From a virus: a DNA stretch of 64,000 bases. Position 1 is the first letter of the stretch; each line of letters starts with the position of its first letter. Below, in pieces: positions 24,301 to 31,336 of this stretch. A model generated the notes under the pieces. That model worked only from the letters and a program-made list of their open reading frames with translations, ran no database searches and was not told the DNA's origin. The position numbers and the translations under genes are program-made. Location of the stretch: the IMG/VR virus record IMGVR_UViG_3300032240_000608, positions 1 through 64,000 of that record, one strand, 5' to 3'.

Positions 24301-25571
24301 TGGATCTATGGATTGGCGGATTGGCTGAAGATAGAGTTACTGGAGCAATGGTTGGGCAAACGTTCCGCACAATTCTCGTCGATCAATTTACAAGACTACG
24401 AGATGGTGATCAATACTGGTGGGAGAATAGACCGTGGGCTCCTGAAGATCGAGCATTATTAGATCAAACTACATTATCTGGATTAATTCTTCGAAATACC
24501 AATACGGTTAGAATGCAGCCTGATGCATTTGTTGCTGTTGAAAGAACAGATTTATATAACGGTGCTTCATTATTAGCCTCACCGATCATAGTACCAGATC
24601 CTCCACTACCGTCGTTTAATATTACATTCGACGGTAGCACAACTACGTTCGACAAGAAATTTACGTTTACAATTAAAGCCAGAGACAGTATTAACTTTTC
24701 TGAACTATTGAAAACATTCTCGCTAACTGTTGTAGCAGATAATGCCAAGACATTTGCAAACCTATTTGTCAAAGCATTCCAATCTAAACAAAAACGATTA
24801 GAATGGTATAACTTTATCACTGATGCTAACACCTTTGTGCCAACAGAACTATATCGATACGGTGACAATAATTTTAGTGTTCAAACAGAAATTAAAATGC
24901 TAGTCTATGCAGGAATTGAAAGCACAACTGCTATAAAATATGTACAGGCAATGAGCCGTAATCATTATAGAAAACGTTTAAAATTCGGCGGGCTAAAATC
25001 TGCTCAGGCTAAAGATCCAATCACGCAAGAAACAATCTACGAAGTTGTCTATGTAGAAATACTTGACGATCTAGAAAAAGATGTATCATCTAATAACAAT
25101 CCAGGATCAACTCTATCTATCAGTAGCACTGTTCAATTGAGCGACACTATTAACAGTCCTGTGATAATAAGTTACGATTCTATTAGAGTTGATAGTGATA
25201 TTCCATTGGCCAGTGACCGTGATCATCAGAGAGTGTTTCCAAATTCTATAAAGAATATGAGGAAACGAATTAAAGGAGTTGGCGAACTTGATAGAGAATT
25301 TCTGCCACTTTGGATGCGTAGCATACAGGATCAGGACAGTAGAGAAACCGGATTTGTTAAAGCCCTGGTTCTATGCTATGTCAATCCTCCGAAAAACGGA
25401 ATATCATATTCAAACAACATCATAAACAGAATTAAAGCTAAGATCCGAGACGAAGGATTTGATTTTAGAGTATTTGATTTTGAAATCGATCGATATCTAA
25501 TTGATATTATCAACGGCGAAATACAGGATAAATATCTTGCGTTTCCACAACGTAAGGAAAAATTACCGTGA
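21363..25571 (+). CDS. Ig-like virion protein carrying an inserted animal-type heme peroxidase domain (1402 aa)
   Basis: Residues 1-550 contain putative Ig-like (He_PIG-type) beta domains marked by LPRGLRL, LPPGLSLTKDGRIFG, LPPGMELDQLTGEVAGR and LPPGLDFLPSNGIIEG. Residues about 558-1067 are a complete peroxidase-cyclooxygenase superfamily domain (see separate entry). From about 1085 the Ig-like fold resumes (STTTFDKKFTFTIKARDSIN) and a 300-residue C-terminal region follows. The frame is continuous, with no stop or frameshift. Proteins of the flanking type are structural, fibre-linked components in T4-like phages of aquatic bacteria; an enzyme in this position would be displayed on the virion. 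Confidence 0.88.
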   Translation: MALAWSTAAGSLGIITERITVDIPLTVTTTTSHSITYTLISGNLPRGLRLYNNRIVGSPVEVIRFTTSRFVIRATDTVDVEDRTFSLSVDGSDVPQWLTQDGFLNVGPQEAYYVLDNAYVDFQLDVYDPDVIAGDILSFYLVPTGGQLPPGLSLTKDGRIFGFTDPIFSVEYNYFTSGSYDTFPYDNIPLDFVDAKGNGYDSFYYDDTTYDFSLVSRVPRHLSRIYTFAVAVTDGANTVTRAFKIYVVTEEFLKSDNSLMQVDTNLFQADADSRRLPLWITESYLGRHRANNYLTVFLEVYHPTSLTGYLSYFLMKPTKTWLPLTSYAVNDLVNFTSQGISNTKWICIANHTSITGIDPSKDTVHWAEYGLPPGMELDQLTGEVAGRIPYQTRISKTYTFRIEAVNFNIADLSANYNLRGDWSSTTIYYPNDAIRYEGFIYICLVTNKNVSPFEILYWKSSISSAIKTFTIDLIGEIESGISWNTDSDLGTIKPNQPSTVSVSATSLLYGGRVAYELVEGSLPPGLDFLPSNGIIEGKVKQFADAAGPGLTRLFEGAGAPPPPPNADGRDHNPLRPLVNSVAQPFGRYGTARYLDGIYTMVPGVNPRTISNIVVAGHGEDPDPTGFSGWLYAWGQFLTHDLEFAREGTINIDVIVPAGDTGLTPGSHIPVTRNAVALGTGPGTTVPATPINETTGWLDASVVYGIAYPPGVPQGPTAFANPVDLREGGQQATTGKLLTSLNGLYPPKNISGRYFVGDPRGTENPDLLSCHVLMIRDHNWHVDRLTSLSPGVDGEHLYQRARSLVIAEMQKITYDEWLPKIVGPIPAWTSFNPNIDATTKIEVSAAALRFGHSIVSNALDRLDETGNVTESLLLRDAFFLTPAEFERNGGADGFMRKLAADVSNKLDVHIVDDLRNLLDDPPAALDLAATNIQRGRDLGLGTLNQTRIALGLVPYEQWNQITSDPALQAALSTAYGDIQNVDLWIGGLAEDRVTGAMVGQTFRTILVDQFTRLRDGDQYWWENRPWAPEDRALLDQTTLSGLILRNTNTVRMQPDAFVAVERTDLYNGASLLASPIIVPDPPLPSFNITFDGSTTTFDKKFTFTIKARDSINFSELLKTFSLTVVADNAKTFANLFVKAFQSKQKRLEWYNFITDANTFVPTELYRYGDNNFSVQTEIKMLVYAGIESTTAIKYVQAMSRNHYRKRLKFGGLKSAQAKDPITQETIYEVVYVEILDDLEKDVSSNNNPGSTLSISSTVQLSDTINSPVIISYDSIRVDSDIPLASDRDHQRVFPNSIKNMRKRIKGVGELDREFLPLWMRSIQDQDSRETGFVKALVLCYVNPPKNGISYSNNIINRIKAKIRDEGFDFRVFDFEIDRYLIDIINGEIQDKYLAFPQRKEKLP
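23034..24563 (+). other. Animal-type heme peroxidase domain (An_peroxidase) inside the virion protein
   Basis: Motifs match mammalian myeloperoxidase (MPO) in order. WGQFLTHDLEF carries distal H639 and calcium ligand D640. T694-G-W-L-D698-A-S700-VVYG is the calcium loop. GDPRGTENPDL carries catalytic R759 and E762. RDHNWHV follows, then GEHLYQRAR and ITYDEWLP. ALRFGHSIV carries proximal H851, AATNIQRGRD carries N930, and LRDGDQYWWEN closes the core. E762 aligns with the MPO Glu that forms a heme ester. The partner Asp is T638 and the MPO-specific Met is N763, so at most one covalent heme link is expected. Substrate unknown; oxidation of halides, thiocyanate or phenols is possible. Confidence 0.93.
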
Positions 25572-26161
25572 CTAGTGCGATTAACTATAACATCATAAAC
25601 GAAAACTTTCCTGTTCCAGGACAGGACAACGATACACAGACTTTTAGAGATAATTTTAATTCAATTAAAACTAACTTTAGAGAAGCACAAGGCGAAATAA
25701 CAGCCTTGCAGACTAACACGGCTAAAACAAATACTGCTAACGATTTTAAGTACAATATAGTATCTAAGGCGAAATTTCAAAACAATATAGAAGCTGTATT
25801 TGATTTTGGTGGACCTATGACATCGGCTCCTGTCCCCCAAGAAATTAACTTTGAAAACGGACCGTACCAGGTTATGCGTCTTGCTACAAACTTTGTTTTA
25901 AACTTCAAAGGATTTCCGGGAGATCCTACAAATATTGAAACTACCAAAGTTGGTGTTGGCCGCGTGACCTTGGAACTCTACAGCGATAGTACAACCCCTC
26001 GAACTGTAACATTTAGTACTTCAGGTGGTACAGTTATTAAGAAGAGTCCAAACTGGCCTGTTAATTTAACTGCTGACTCAACTTCCAATCCTACCATAAT
26101 TGAAATTTGGAGACGAAGCTCAACTGTTATTTTTGTTAACTATCTAGGAAAATTTAGTTAA
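25568..26161 (+). CDS. Fibre-associated virion protein (197 aa)
   Basis: Begins with INYNIINENFPVPGQDNDTQ and then a TFRDNFNSIKTNF block, a variant of the (R)xxFxxxxxNF docking motif of the preceding fibre genes. After a short coiled-coil-like linker (EITALQTNTAKTNT) comes a beta-sandwich-like domain (INFENGPYQVMRLATNFVLN to WRRSSTVIFVNYLG). Starts 4 bases inside the peroxidase gene, so probably the last member of the adhesion operon. Confidence 0.7.
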   Translation: MTSAINYNIINENFPVPGQDNDTQTFRDNFNSIKTNFREAQGEITALQTNTAKTNTANDFKYNIVSKAKFQNNIEAVFDFGGPMTSAPVPQEINFENGPYQVMRLATNFVLNFKGFPGDPTNIETTKVGVGRVTLELYSDSTTPRTVTFSTSGGTVIKKSPNWPVNLTADSTSNPTIIEIWRRSSTVIFVNYLGKFS

Positions 26162-26394
26162 TGTTCCATCCATTTGAAGGCGATCTTAGCCAACTCAAAG
26201 ACAACGAGGTAGAAGAAAAACTCTTCGAACTCAATCGTAAATATTTTGCTGCCGCACGTTTAGGTAAACCTGACCTATTGACACAGCTCGCTACTTTTGT
26301 TACAATATATAAAGACGAACTTTCTCGTAGATATATGTTGAGATCGAAACAAAACTTAGATGGCGGTATGGATCAATTGATTAATGTGGACTGA
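26161..26394 (+). CDS. Small conserved phage protein, 77 aa
   Basis: Acidic helical protein (LSQLKDNEVEEKLFELNRKY ... DELSRRYML) of unknown function. Its ATG overlaps the previous stop and its end overlaps the next start. It contains the promoter for the following gene. Related short proteins are common in T4-like aquatic phages (recalled, not searched). Confidence 0.68.
   Translation: MFHPFEGDLSQLKDNEVEEKLFELNRKYFAAARLGKPDLLTQLATFVTIYKDELSRRYMLRSKQNLDGGMDQLINVD
26278..26306 (+). promoter_or_regulatory. Sigma70 promoter inside the preceding gene
   Basis: TTGACA (26278-26283), 17 bases, TACAAT (26301-26306) with TGT before the -10. Reads towards ATG 26384, about 70 bases downstream. It would separate early expression of 26384-27745 from the late fibre operon. 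Confidence 0.75.
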
Positions 26395-26854
26395 AAATAA
26401 TACTGAAGCACAACTGATAGAGGGCATACTACGGCACGGTCCAGATATTTTGGATAACTGTCAAACCTCTGATGATCTATCAAAGTATATTAATAGACTG
26501 TCCGAAGAGCATCTTCACTACCCAACTCCTAAAACTTCTATAGATAAAAGCCATTGGTTTGTTCCCTACGAATATCAAACAATGGATATACTGGACTGGC
26601 TGTATCAGCGATGCCCGACTCCAGAAATACGAGAACGTGTGGTTGAAGAACTTCGACTATTTGCCAAACACGATATGATTCCAGTACTCAAAGCAATGAA
26701 ATTTGTTGTGGATACTCTCAGAGCCAACAACGTAGTATGGGGAGTAGGACGTGGATCCAGTGTGGCTAGCTATGTGCTTCACATTATAGGTGTACACAAG
26801 ATAGACAGTATTAAATACAATATACCAATAACAGAGTTCTTTAAAGGAGAATAA
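26384..26854 (+). CDS. DnaE-fragment-like protein (156 aa)
   Basis: The C-terminal 40 residues (WGVGRGSSVASYVLHIIGVH ... IDSIKYNI) match the GRGS block of the bacterial DNA polymerase III alpha palm domain. The gene ends before the position of the catalytic Asp triad, so no polymerase activity is expected. The rest is helical. The phage has its own family-B polymerase (47913). This might be a nucleotide- or DNA-binding accessory, or a decoy for host replication factors; both are inference. Coupled to the preceding gene by an 11-base overlap. Confidence 0.65.
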   Translation: MWTENNTEAQLIEGILRHGPDILDNCQTSDDLSKYINRLSEEHLHYPTPKTSIDKSHWFVPYEYQTMDILDWLYQRCPTPEIRERVVEELRLFAKHDMIPVLKAMKFVVDTLRANNVVWGVGRGSSVASYVLHIIGVHKIDSIKYNIPITEFFKGE

Positions 26855-26855
26855 A

Positions 26856-27080
26856 ATGGGTAAAACTTATACAAGTATGCAGGGTAAAGAGATTGATATG
26901 GAAAAGCTCTCTTTGCAAAACGAAACAACACCAGCAGTAGGCAATGCTAAAGTTAATGCTCGCGGTGACGAATTAGGGCCAGGTGGCAAGATTATTCGTA
27001 CACGTGAACAGATTCTACAAGATTATTATGCTCAAAATTCTAGAGCAGTAGATGAAAAAGCATTAAGCCGTAAAGCCTAA
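26856..27080 (+). CDS. Conserved phage protein, 74 aa
   Basis: Characteristic segments YTSMQGKEIDMEKL and NARGDELGPGGKIIRTRE, seen in proteins of the same size in T4-like aquatic phages (recalled). Hydrophilic with no membrane segment; function unknown. Follows the DnaE-like gene by 1 base with AAAGGAG as ribosome site and precedes the co-chaperonin. Confidence 0.75.
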   Translation: MGKTYTSMQGKEIDMEKLSLQNETTPAVGNAKVNARGDELGPGGKIIRTREQILQDYYAQNSRAVDEKALSRKA

Positions 27081-27089
27081 GGAACCACA

Positions 27090-27509
27090 ATGTCATTTGC
27101 ATTTGAAGCCAAAAAGATTAAAGTACGAGCATTACCTAAAGATGTCCTAGTAATCGATATGGATATGGGCGAGATGGTAACATCAAGCGGAATCGTAGTG
27201 GCCAGCGATGACGGCAAAGCACACGGTGTTAAACCACGCTGGGCCAAAGTATACAAGGTTGGAAGCGAAGTTGACTTTGTTAAAGAAGGTCAGTGGATTT
27301 TAATCGAACACGGCCGTTGGACTCGTAAAATTAAAATCGACGATGGGCAAGGCGAAAAAGAGTTTCAGAAAGTAGAAACCAAATCAATATTACTAGTATC
27401 CGACGAACAGCCAGATACTGCCTATTGGGGACAGGAATTCTCAAATGGCGACAGTATGAATATTCGTCCAGACGACTTTATGCCAGGCAATCTACAAAAT
27501 TTCCAATAA
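27090..27509 (+). CDS. GroES/gp31-like co-chaperonin (139 aa)
   Basis: Beta-barrel co-chaperonin that caps GroEL. Visible: LPKDVLVIDMDMGEMVTSSG with a following IVV (the GroES strand plus mobile-loop region), PRWAKVYKVG (the 'V..VG' strand), and an acidic C-terminal extension (SNGDSMNIRPDDFMPG) beyond the normal GroES end at about 100 residues. T4 uses gp31 in the same way to fold its major capsid protein. SD AAGGA precedes ATG. Confidence 0.78.
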   Translation: MSFAFEAKKIKVRALPKDVLVIDMDMGEMVTSSGIVVASDDGKAHGVKPRWAKVYKVGSEVDFVKEGQWILIEHGRWTRKIKIDDGQGEKEFQKVETKSILLVSDEQPDTAYWGQEFSNGDSMNIRPDDFMPGNLQNFQ

Positions 27510-27745
27510 TGGGCTTTAGAAAAAATTGGGATATCGGTGAAGTATCACGCCAAGTACATACCATAGCCCGCGAATGCTCCAGTCCATATAATGACGGCTT
27601 TACCGCATTTGAACTTAAAAAGGATCTATACCAAATTAAGTTTATGGTCGAAGCTGCATTATCCAATTCTCCAAAATTCGAAGGCGAAGAAAACTGGTTG
27701 ACAGAACAAGAAAAAAAGCGTATAATAAACATATTAAAATCATAA
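27509..27745 (+). CDS. Small conserved phage protein, 78 aa
   Basis: MGFRKNWDIGEVSRQVHTIA, an ECSSPYNDGFTAFE block and a helical C-terminus (WLTEQEKKRIINIL) form a pattern found in many T4-like aquatic phages; function unknown. Start chosen at ATG 27509, which overlaps the preceding TAA, instead of a far upstream in-frame start inside the co-chaperonin gene. The next promoter starts within its 3' end. Confidence 0.75.
   Translation: MGFRKNWDIGEVSRQVHTIARECSSPYNDGFTAFELKKDLYQIKFMVEAALSNSPKFEGEENWLTEQEKKRIINILKS
27698..27726 (+). promoter_or_regulatory. Perfect sigma70 promoter for the UDP-sugar dehydrogenase gene
   Basis: TTGACA (27698-27703), 17 bases, TATAAT (27721-27726): no mismatch. ATG 27761 lies 34 bases further on. 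Confidence 0.88.
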
Positions 27746-27760
27746 TAAGAAAGCAGCATA

Positions 27761-28552
27761 ATGAAAATTGGATTGATAGGTTGTGGATTTGTAGGCAACG
27801 CTATTGCCTGGGCACATAGAGGAGATGAGCTAGTTGTACGTGATCCAAAGCTCAAGGATTCTGCCAGTTTAGATCAATTTAATAGCTGCGATGCCATCTA
27901 CGTATGCGTACCCACTCCGTCGACTGAAGACGGCCATTGTGACACTTCTATTTTAGAAAATGTTCTTAAAGAACTACTGTTTGTCAACATCAACAAACGT
28001 ATTCCAATTATTTCAAAAGTAACTGCACCCCCTAGCGTTTACGAACGGTTAGGCAAAGAATACCCAAACCTAGTACATTGCCCAGAATTTTTAACTGCGG
28101 CTAATGCTATGACCGATTATCAAAACTCAAACTACTTTGTGTTAGGTGGTGATAAAGAATATTGTGAAATGGCAAAAGAGGTTATCGAACGAGGAGTTCC
28201 ACTTGTACACGATAAATTCCTAATGACTGATATCAAGACTGCGTCATTGTACAAATATATGATGAACAGTTATCTTGCTATGAAAGTTACATTTATGAAT
28301 GACTTTAAAGCACTTGCAGATGTTCACGATATTGAATTTGACAAACTAACAGAATTGTCTGTATTTGACGATCGTATCGGTTATACGCATATGAAAGTTC
28401 CAGGCCCCGACGGTCAAGCTGGTTGGGGTGGTGCTTGCTTTCCTAAAGACGTTGCTGCTATAATAATGGAAGCCATTGATCAAGGTGTTGACTTTGAGCT
28501 AATGGACCGAGTTGAATCAATTAATAAAAAACAAAGGAAAAACAATGACTAA
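27761..28552 (+). CDS. Short UDP-glucose/GDP-mannose 6-dehydrogenase-like enzyme (263 aa)
   Basis: NAD-binding GCGFVG (residues 7-12) opens a Rossmann domain, CVPTPS and CPEFLT follow as in UDP-glucose dehydrogenases, then KYMMNSYLAMKVTFMND (central helix with active Lys/Asn) and catalytic C226 in GWGGACFPKD. The C-terminal UDP-binding domain (about 150 residues) is absent; cellular enzymes are near 430 aa. The protein may be a catalytic core with an altered sugar-nucleotide site. May supply uronic acids for capsule change or glycosylation by the phage transferases. Confidence 0.82.
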   Translation: MKIGLIGCGFVGNAIAWAHRGDELVVRDPKLKDSASLDQFNSCDAIYVCVPTPSTEDGHCDTSILENVLKELLFVNINKRIPIISKVTAPPSVYERLGKEYPNLVHCPEFLTAANAMTDYQNSNYFVLGGDKEYCEMAKEVIERGVPLVHDKFLMTDIKTASLYKYMMNSYLAMKVTFMNDFKALADVHDIEFDKLTELSVFDDRIGYTHMKVPGPDGQAGWGGACFPKDVAAIIMEAIDQGVDFELMDRVESINKKQRKNND

Positions 28553-28907
28553 CCCGTTTCGCGATCAAGAGAAGTTTATGAAGGCCTGTGACCAAACAGT
28601 AGGCGAGTTTAATGTGGCACAGTTTGATTTGTACACTAAATTAATCGAAGAAGAATTCAAAGAGCTAGGCGTTGCTGTTGATAATGTAGACAGAGTAGAA
28701 ACACTAGATGCATTGATTGATATTGTGGTTGTTACTATTGGAGCATTACACAGTATGGGTGCCGATGTAGAAGGTGCTTGGAAAGAAGTTATGAGTACAA
28801 ACTTTGCCAAAATTGATAAAGAAACAGGCAAAGTTCGTAAGCGTGAAGATGGCAAAGTATTGAAGCCTACAGGATGGGTTCCGCCCGATCTAAAACCGTT
28901 TGTTTAA
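28545..28907 (+). CDS. MazG-like nucleotide pyrophosphohydrolase (120 aa)
   Basis: All-alpha NTP pyrophosphatase fold: LIEEEFKEL (metal-binding EExxE) and ETLDALIDIVVVTIGA (ExxD) are spaced as in MazG/MazG-like enzymes, with a C-terminal NFAKIDKETGKV block seen in phage members. These enzymes hydrolyse (d)NTPs to monophosphates or lower stress nucleotides. ATG 28545 with AAAGGA upstream overlaps the dehydrogenase stop by 8 bases. Confidence 0.85.
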   Translation: MTNPFRDQEKFMKACDQTVGEFNVAQFDLYTKLIEEEFKELGVAVDNVDRVETLDALIDIVVVTIGALHSMGADVEGAWKEVMSTNFAKIDKETGKVRKREDGKVLKPTGWVPPDLKPFV

Positions 28908-28925
28908 ATTTTGGTTAATAAAAGC

Positions 28926-28955
28926 TAGACATTTATTCAACGTCTATGTTACAAT
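28926..28955 (+). promoter_or_regulatory. Sigma70-like promoter
   Basis: TAGACA (28926-28931), 18 bases, TACAAT (28950-28955), each one mismatch from consensus, with TGT before the -10. It precedes the two membrane proteins and the clamp-loader gene. ATG 28991 has AAAGGA. Confidence 0.65.
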
Positions 28956-28990
28956 ACAACAAGCAGATTTTTTAACTAAAAGGATATCAA

Positions 28991-29233
28991 ATGAGTAATC
29001 ATACTGAAGCTGTAGAAGATATAAAAAAAGCAAAAGAAGCATTAGATTCGATCAATTATCACGAGATCAAGATGACAGGTCATCCGGATCCAACAAAGCA
29101 CAAGTATATTAGCTTTATCAAAAGTGCTTTTAGAATCGTAGCTGGTGTTGCATTGGGCCTAGGTTTCTTACAGGCAGCAGGTGGCCTGTTAATTCTAGCA
29201 GAAGTTTTGGGTGTTGCTGAGGAAGTAGTGTGA
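28991..29233 (+). CDS. Small membrane protein, 80 aa
   Basis: Hydrophilic charged N-terminus (about 1-45) and one or two hydrophobic stretches (FRIVAGVALGLGFLQAAGG, then LLILAEVLGVA) at 47-76, rich in Gly and Ala. Function unknown. Forms an operon with the next two genes (4-base overlaps). Confidence 0.68.
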   Translation: MSNHTEAVEDIKKAKEALDSINYHEIKMTGHPDPTKHKYISFIKSAFRIVAGVALGLGFLQAAGGLLILAEVLGVAEEVV

Positions 29234-29463
29234 ATATAGATGTAGAAAATGCCGCTAGTTTTTTAGCGGGCAGTATTTTAATCAGCCTCGGTATCATTAT
29301 ATTCATTATTTGCTGTGTTGTTATTAATAACATCATACACAAATATTGGAAACCAGTTCATCTGTTTACTCCAGACAGCTGGAAAGGTTTCTTTCCACCT
29401 CCCGAGATAAGATACATTGAACCAGAAATGAACCAAACAACTACGTCAAAGGAAGTTAAATGA
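29230..29463 (+). CDS. Single-pass membrane protein, 77 aa
   Basis: One strong transmembrane helix near residues 10-34 (FLAGSILISLGIIIFIICCV) followed by a cytosolic-type tail with YWKPVHLFTPDSW and a PPPEIRYIEPE motif. The same helix-plus-Pro-rich layout is common in T4-like aquatic phages; function unknown. Translationally coupled to gp44. Confidence 0.7.
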   Translation: MNIDVENAASFLAGSILISLGIIIFIICCVVINNIIHKYWKPVHLFTPDSWKGFFPPPEIRYIEPEMNQTTTSKEVK

Positions 29464-30380
29464 AAGAATTATGGGTAGAGAAGTATCGTCCCAAGACCAT
29501 AGAAGGCTATGTATTTCGAGACGAGCATCAAAAGAAACAGATACAGACGTGGATCAAAGATCAATCTATCCCGCATTTGATTTTTAGTGGTACTGCAGGT
29601 ATTGGTAAAACCACAATGGCAAAGATCCTGGTTGAAGAACTAGGTATTGAAGATTATGATGTGTTAGAGATTAACGCATCGCGTACAAACTCTGTTGACG
29701 ATGTTCGCGATAAGATTGTTAACTTTGTACAGACAATTCCGTTTGGTCCGTTTAAGGTCGTACTACTTGACGAGGCTGATTATCTATCTCCGAATGCCCA
29801 GGCAGCACTACGTGGTGTGATGGAAGAGTATCATCAGACTGCCCGTTTTATTCTAACCTGTAACTACCCTAATCGTATCATTCCAGCGTTACACAGTCGG
29901 TGTCAAGGCTTCCACGTTGAAAAAGTAGATCAAACTGAGTTCATTGCTCGTGTTGCCACTATACTTGTTGAAGAAAACATTGACTTTGATCTTGATACAT
30001 TGGATCTATATGTTAAAGTAGCTTATCCCGATCTGCGTAAATGTATTAATCTTGTACAACAAAACTGCCAAGAAGGCAAACTGATATCACCGAATAAAAG
30101 TGATGCTGGTGAGCAAGACTGGAAGTTTGATATGGTTACTCTGTTTAAGGCGGGCAAGATATCAGAAGCACGTAAACTACTCTGTGGTAAAATACGTTCT
30201 GAAGAAATGGAAGAAGTCTATGTATGGTTATACAACAATCTAGAAGTCTTCGGTGAAGAACAGAAACAAGATAGTGCTGTTCTTATTATTAAACAAGGTC
30301 TGGTAGATCACGGACTTGTAATTGATACTGAAATTAACCTTGCAGCCACAATGATTAAACTGGCAAGACTAAACGGGTAA
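29460..30380 (+). CDS. 44: Sliding-clamp loader ATPase, T4 gp44-like (306 aa)
   Basis: AAA+ clamp-loader large subunit that, with gp62, opens and loads the gp45 clamp. WVEKYRPKTIEGYV start, Walker A GTAGIGKTT (about 45-53), Walker B VVLLDEADYL, sensor ILTCNYPNRI and arginine-finger SRC (HSRCQGF) are all visible. A gp62 partner is not recognised next to it, unlike T4, and gp43 and gp45 are 18-21 kb away. First codon overlaps the membrane-protein stop. Confidence 0.93.
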   Translation: MKELWVEKYRPKTIEGYVFRDEHQKKQIQTWIKDQSIPHLIFSGTAGIGKTTMAKILVEELGIEDYDVLEINASRTNSVDDVRDKIVNFVQTIPFGPFKVVLLDEADYLSPNAQAALRGVMEEYHQTARFILTCNYPNRIIPALHSRCQGFHVEKVDQTEFIARVATILVEENIDFDLDTLDLYVKVAYPDLRKCINLVQQNCQEGKLISPNKSDAGEQDWKFDMVTLFKAGKISEARKLLCGKIRSEEMEEVYVWLYNNLEVFGEEQKQDSAVLIIKQGLVDHGLVIDTEINLAATMIKLARLNG

Positions 30381-30383
30381 TCT

Positions 30384-30620
30384 ATGGCTGATCGTTATAT
30401 GATTGTCTACTACCATCAGCAGCCCGATGGTAAGTTCCTTGAATTAACAGAATTCAAAGACAATCTGAAAAGTAAAACAAAAGCAAAAGCTTCTGTAGTT
30501 CTAGATTTTAAGAAACGTAAAGTTATAAAGAACAGCATCAATCCTGATGCTGACTTTATCTCCATTCTTGAAATGTACAAAAAACTGTTAGGGGATCAGT
30601 TGACCCCCTACCTTAATTAA
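30384..30620 (+). CDS. Hypothetical protein, 78 aa
   Basis: Starts with MADRYMIVYYHQQPDGKFLE; basic middle (LKSKTKAKASVVLDFKKRKV); no known family. It occupies the place of gp62 after gp44 but is far too short for it and shows no similarity I can see. Ends convergently against phoH with a 4-base overlap. Confidence 0.65.
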   Translation: MADRYMIVYYHQQPDGKFLELTEFKDNLKSKTKAKASVVLDFKKRKVIKNSINPDADFISILEMYKKLLGDQLTPYLN

Positions 30621-31336
30621 GCGTCTCCGTAAATCGCTAGAACCTCCTTAACTGCTTCGTGGCGTTCCACATCTTCTGCGGTGAAGCTGCACAGATCTAC
30701 ATATCTGTGATTGTGGAAATTATTAAATAACCCAAGGAATTCTAATAGGCCATTGTTGCTAGGACGATCTGCTTGTTGCAGGTCTCCAGTAACTACCATT
30801 CTAGATCCTATCCCTAACCTAGTTAACAGCATTTTCATCTGACTAGGTGTCGCATTTTGCATTTCGTCTGCAATGATTACCGCATTTTTAAATGTACGGC
30901 CTCGCATATAAGCTAGAGGACTAGTTTCAATCACTCCTTCTGATACAAAGTTTTCAATTTCTTTAACTGAGTAATTTTCTGCGAAGACATCCATAATTGG
31001 CTTGGTCCAAGGTTCCATCTTTTCTTGTAATGTACCTGGAAGAAACCCGTGGTCTTCATCTACTGACACTGCTGGCCTTGTAATGATAATCTTATCAGCG
31101 TGACCGTACTTGAGTTGATCTATTGCCCACTGAACGGCCAGCATAGTTTTGCCCGTACCGGCTGGACCGATGGCAAAGACTATCATTTTCTGGGGGTCGT
31201 TAAGTTTGAGTAAGTAAGTTTCCTGACTTAGGTTTTTGGGATAAATTTGAACTCTGCGGCGTTTTTCGTCTAAACGTTGATTGATATTTATTACATTTGC
31301 TTGCAGATGCACTGCTTGCGCTCTTTTTCGCTTCAT
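30617..31336 (-). CDS. phoH: PhoH-like ATPase (239 aa)
   Basis: P-loop ATPase of the PhoH family, widespread in marine and freshwater phages. Walker A GPAGTGKTMLA, then RPAVSVDEDHGFLPG, Walker B VIIADEMQNATPSQMKM and the VTGDLQQAD sensor are clear. The N-terminus is basic. Role in phages is unsettled (RNA metabolism and phosphate stress are both proposed). Minus strand, alone, with a strong AAGGAGGG ribosome site. Its upstream region holds a 7-bp inverted repeat and a TTAAATA box (31417-31411, minus strand). Confidence 0.92.
   Translation of the reverse strand: MKRKRAQAVHLQANVININQRLDEKRRRVQIYPKNLSQETYLLKLNDPQKMIVFAIGPAGTGKTMLAVQWAIDQLKYGHADKIIITRPAVSVDEDHGFLPGTLQEKMEPWTKPIMDVFAENYSVKEIENFVSEGVIETSPLAYMRGRTFKNAVIIADEMQNATPSQMKMLLTRLGIGSRMVVTGDLQQADRPSNNGLLEFLGLFNNFHNHRYVDLCSFTAEDVERHEAVKEVLAIYGDA

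Noticed and set aside
21363-25571. Chimera or assembly join as the source of the peroxidase insert
   Set aside because: The frame is continuous across both borders and beta-domain sequence resumes after the insert, with no stop or frameshift. A real insertion is simpler, though reads over the borders would settle it.
30384-30620. gp62 clamp-loader small subunit
   Set aside because: Correct position after gp44 but only 78 aa and no visible similarity.
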